DNA of 7,968 nt from Clostridia bacterium (GTDB lineage: Bacteria > Bacillota > Clostridia > Lachnospirales > WQUN01). The translations under genes were made by a program, and so were the position numbers. Positions 5,601 through 7,968 of this stretch are shown in pieces. The DNA lies in assembly GCA_025997155.1 (NCBI GenBank), contig BNUF01000103.1, positions 1 through 7,968 of the forward strand, given 5' to 3'. The notes beneath the pieces were generated by a model that was not told the origin of the DNA, did no database searches, and was given only the letters and a program-made list of their open reading frames with translations. Each line of letters opens with the position of its first letter. Position 1 is the first letter of the stretch.

Positions 5601-7754
5601 CTGCAGGGTACACACGTTCATACGCGCAACTATATAGTCCCTCCCGTCCTCCCACCGCCTAATGTTCACGCGGTTGTAGTCGCCATCGCTTGTCGCTTCT
5701 AAAGTTATCTGGTCGCCGACATTCGCCGTTGCGTGGTCGGCGTCTAACTTCCCGTTCATTGAAATATCCATGGTCAAAGTGAACGGTCGCTTCGCTACCC
5801 CCAACAACATATAGGTATGTCCGCTTGTCGATACCGTAAAAATGTCGGCGGGTTGTAACCCTCCACTCACATACTCGGGGTGGTTTGAAAACTGGCGGTA
5901 GTGCCTTGCTGTATCCGACACGACGTGCATGGTGGTGTCATATTCTTTTCCCTCAAACTCAGCGGATAGCGCCCTCTGTCCGACCGCATAACTGTAAAAC
6001 TGCCCAGACGCAAAGGCGTACTTCATCATCGGCGGATTGCCGCTCACTTGCCCCAACCCCAACGCCACAGCGGTGAGTGACGAACAGTCAAACCAACGTC
6101 TGCCTGGAGTTTTCGTACCCAACATAAATTTCCCTCTATCTGGTTGCGAATACTTTCCGCCTAAATTCTGGTATACAGAATACAACACCATCTGCTGTGC
6201 GGGTGTGGGGTTAATTCCCACCATTGCCAACAACTGCTTAAACTTCTCGCCCATATCGGGGTTTGTCGCGGAAGGGTCATACGAACTTGGGTTACTTTTC
6301 CTAAACGCTTTATACGCCGTCGTCGGATTCGTCGGGTCAATGCTCACACCGTCAATATCTGTGGGCATTCCCGCCTCAACCATAAGCTGAAGCAAAATCG
6401 TTTCGCCCATAAGCACCGATGCCGTCATGTGACCAAGTGGGATAAAGTCCCACGCGTGAACAACGGGAGGGTCGCCGCCGCCTGCCCTCTTCTGCAGGTA
6501 CGCGGAGGACGTTCTACTCTCCACCTTAAACAGAAAGTTGTGATTATAATGGTCCTCATAGTTCGTGGTATTCATACCGTAAATCCTAGAATACTCTTCC
6601 CGACTCATTCCCGCTACTTCCCAAGGGAGTTTCACATAATTATCGGCAATCCACGCGACAGGGTCATTACTGCTCTCGGGAAATACCGCCGTAATATATG
6701 CGCTACCCTGCCTTAGCGCGGAACGCATATCGTTCATATCCCCCGCGATATACCACCCACTCTTCAGCGCAAGGCACACGCCCAACGTCGTTTGGTCAGG
6801 GTTGTCCATACGCCCTAACGGCGGGCGTAACCTGTTGTACATATTCGAGATGTCCCTAAACAAGACGCTCGCTTCTCTGTAAGTCTCGTCAGAAGACGCG
6901 TTAACATACTCCCCAGCCTTACTCTTAGTAGCATACGGAATACCAAACGCCTGGGCATCCACGCTCCCACGATTATGCTTAGCAGACGCAAGCATCATCT
7001 GCACCGCCGTTTCATCGCGTCCCGCTTCGCTATACATTCCCATAATTTCCGAAAAATCATAGTTCACCCACGACAACTGGTCGGGGAAATACACAACATC
7101 AAAACCCCTGCCCACGCTCGAATCCTTGCCGTTCAGTTTTGAGATTCTTCCCTCGTTACCATTTGGTGCGCCCCTCTCAATCTGGAATGGTCCATCAGGA
7201 TACCCGTCTCCATTAGCATCTTTATAAACGCTGCCGCTCAACCCGCGCGCTTTCCGCATATCTCCCGTAAACCCCGCTAAAGTCATATCGGAAGCGTCTT
7301 TATAATGACCGTCTAAAAGGGTTGCGTTGTGCGATTCGTTCGCGTGCATACTTGCAAGTGCCGACGGGATAACGTGATAGCCCGCACTGTCCAACTCACC
7401 TTGCGCCGAGCGAACATACATCTCCACCAATTCTTTCTTGAGTTGCTGTTCGTTCGTGAGGTTGTTTGGGTCAATGCTCCTCAACAGTCCTTGCACGTCC
7501 AGTCCATACCCTGGTTCACCTGGGGTGGTGGTAATAACCGAAATCGTAGGGGCAAATTCGTTCCCCCGCAAATCCACAAGAGCGGTTGCGTCATCAATCA
7601 TGTTCTGGACGGTGGTATCCCCGCCCCCACCCCGCACCAAACCTTTCCCGTTCAGAAAGACATAGGCTGCGTGCTTTCTGCTACTGCCGTTCGATATGGG
7701 TAGGAGTAACAATAGCAAAACCCCAACCACCTTCAACACATTCTTCACAATCAA
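5520..7754 (-). CDS. Bifunctional peptidoglycan hydrolase (lysozyme-like + NlpC/P60), C-terminus replaced
   Basis: A secreted or membrane-anchored wall hydrolase like the CwlT/Orf14 proteins of Gram-positive conjugative elements, which open the wall for the type IV secretion channel. Residues about 4-21 are a signal peptide or anchor (KNVLKVVGVLLLLLLPIS). Residues about 100-310 look like a lysozyme/transglycosylase domain: ALASMHANESHN (133-143, candidate catalytic Glu140) and GPFQIERG (188-195), interrupted by a calcium-loop-like DANGDGYPDG (179-188). The NlpC/P60 domain follows, with FDCSSLTA (555-562, Cys557) and PADIFTVSTSGHTYMLLG (635-652, His646). Residues 665-710 begin an Ig-like domain (VGDQITLEATSDG) that stops short; the last 30 or so are encoded by oriT-like DNA and look foreign. 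The start is TTG, overlapping the upstream TGA, with AGGA 7 nt before it; GTG at 7746-7748 is an alternative. Confidence 0.85.
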   Translation of the reverse strand: MIVKNVLKVVGVLLLLLLPISNGSSRKHAAYVFLNGKGLVRGGGGDTTVQNMIDDATALVDLRGNEFAPTISVITTTPGEPGYGLDVQGLLRSIDPNNLTNEQQLKKELVEMYVRSAQGELDSAGYHVIPSALASMHANESHNATLLDGHYKDASDMTLAGFTGDMRKARGLSGSVYKDANGDGYPDGPFQIERGAPNGNEGRISKLNGKDSSVGRGFDVVYFPDQLSWVNYDFSEIMGMYSEAGRDETAVQMMLASAKHNRGSVDAQAFGIPYATKSKAGEYVNASSDETYREASVLFRDISNMYNRLRPPLGRMDNPDQTTLGVCLALKSGWYIAGDMNDMRSALRQGSAYITAVFPESSNDPVAWIADNYVKLPWEVAGMSREEYSRIYGMNTTNYEDHYNHNFLFKVESRTSSAYLQKRAGGGDPPVVHAWDFIPLGHMTASVLMGETILLQLMVEAGMPTDIDGVSIDPTNPTTAYKAFRKSNPSSYDPSATNPDMGEKFKQLLAMVGINPTPAQQMVLYSVYQNLGGKYSQPDRGKFMLGTKTPGRRWFDCSSLTAVALGLGQVSGNPPMMKYAFASGQFYSYAVGQRALSAEFEGKEYDTTMHVVSDTARHYRQFSNHPEYVSGGLQPADIFTVSTSGHTYMLLGVAKRPFTLTMDISMNGKLDADHATANVGDQITLEATSDGDYNRVNIRRWEDGRDYIVARMNVCTLQGAFCACRHKIRGLAPLTLAKTYVGKL

Positions 7755-7968
7755 TCACCAGTCCTTATCGTCCTTGTGGCGAGGGATTGATTCATGTCTT
7801 TCGGAAGCATTGCACGGATAAGTGAGTTGCCATACTGATAACCCGTGTTAAACGAAATGGCGAACGCATTACTATATTCTTGCTGGTGCCTAAATATCTC
7901 CGTCAGGTCTGGGATTATGTTGTGAAATCCAAACTCCTTATCCATCATCTCGATATCGGCTTCAGCCA
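7751..7968 (-). CDS. C-terminal fragment of an unidentified protein, probably transfer-module
   Basis: The frame is open from the window edge (first full codon at 7966) to TGA at 7751-7753, giving at least 71 residues (AEADIEMMDKEFGFHNIIPD and onwards to the tail MNQSLATRTIRTGD). The start lies outside the window, so the internal Met at 7948 should not be taken as the start. The fragment is soluble and shows no motif I can name. The stop overlaps the TTG start of the wall hydrolase gene (TTGA), implying one operon with translational coupling. Because wall hydrolases of this type normally sit within type IV secretion gene clusters, a transfer protein is a reasonable guess, not a finding. Confidence 0.6.
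   Translation of the reverse strand, partial: AEADIEMMDKEFGFHNIIPDLTEIFRHQQEYSNAFAISFNTGYQYGNSLIRAMLPKDMNQSLATRTIRTGD

Noticed and set aside
5458..5655. A 65-codon minus-strand open frame across the oriT-like region, ending in a GTGA overlap with the relaxase GTG.
   Set aside because: It runs through several perfect hairpins, overlaps the hydrolase tail in another frame, has no recognisable domain and no clear ribosome site. The GTGA overlap is suggestive, but I judge it a by-product of oriT sequence.
5885..7825. Plus-strand open frames opposite the wall hydrolase.
   Set aside because: Low-complexity Ser/Pro/Arg-rich translations without ribosome sites, antisense to a gene with clear catalytic motifs.
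1..7968. CRISPR arrays, tRNA or rRNA genes.
   Set aside because: No regularly spaced direct repeats, no cloverleaf with GGTTCRA-type T-loop and no rRNA-like conserved segments were seen on reading both strands.

Overview
The window looks like a piece of a Firmicutes (Clostridia, probably gut Oscillospirales/Lachnospirales-type) chromosome carrying decayed mobile DNA. Signs are strong AGGAGG-type ribosome binding sites, canonical TTGACA/TATAAT promoters, the ADSL-like clade of PurB, a clostridial MobA/MobL (MobQ-type) relaxase and a Gram-positive conjugation-type lysozyme/NlpC-P60 wall hydrolase. Taxonomy is inferred from protein flavour only.

Layout. (1) 73-1749, minus strand: a housekeeping unit with a strong extended -10 promoter, a 65-residue single-pass membrane protein, and purB (adenylosuccinate lyase), the last two overlapping by 8 nt. 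Bases 1-72 lie downstream of purB and show nothing I can call. (2) 1750-2280: a gene-poor junction with a long palindrome, a 10-bp tandem repeat and, at 2056-2237 on the plus strand, the broken remnant of a small protein that I associate tentatively with integrative mobilizable elements. (3) 2309-4230: a compact regulated cargo cassette. A MerR-family regulator (plus) is divergent from a two-gene operon (minus) encoding a carboxymuconolactone-decarboxylase-like protein and a secreted lipoprotein with a six-bladed NHL/SMP-30-like beta-propeller. The shared intergenic region has a textbook MerR promoter: TTGACA, a 19-bp spacer holding the palindrome TAGAGTTAACTCTA, then TATAAT. (4) 4226-5600, minus strand: a relaxase gene interrupted by one in-frame amber codon, preceded by a hairpin-rich, oriT-like segment. 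(5) 5520-7968, minus strand: a large bifunctional peptidoglycan hydrolase (lysozyme-like plus NlpC/P60) whose C-terminus runs into the oriT-like DNA, and upstream of it the C-terminal end of an unidentified protein; these look like part of a conjugative element's transfer module.

Interpretation. I read region 2-4 as an integrative mobilizable element (oriT, relaxase, cargo, small accessory ORF) that sits against, and truncates, a wall-hydrolase gene of a larger conjugative element. The mobilizable element now seems immobile: the relaxase has a nonsense codon and probably a lost ATG, the small ORF has lost its ATG and one base, and no recombinase is present. The cargo operon and its regulator look intact, so the regulated cassette may be what selection has kept. 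The cassette's chemistry (MerR control, CMD fold, propeller lipoprotein) suggests a response to a small reactive or signalling molecule, but no substrate can be read from the sequence.
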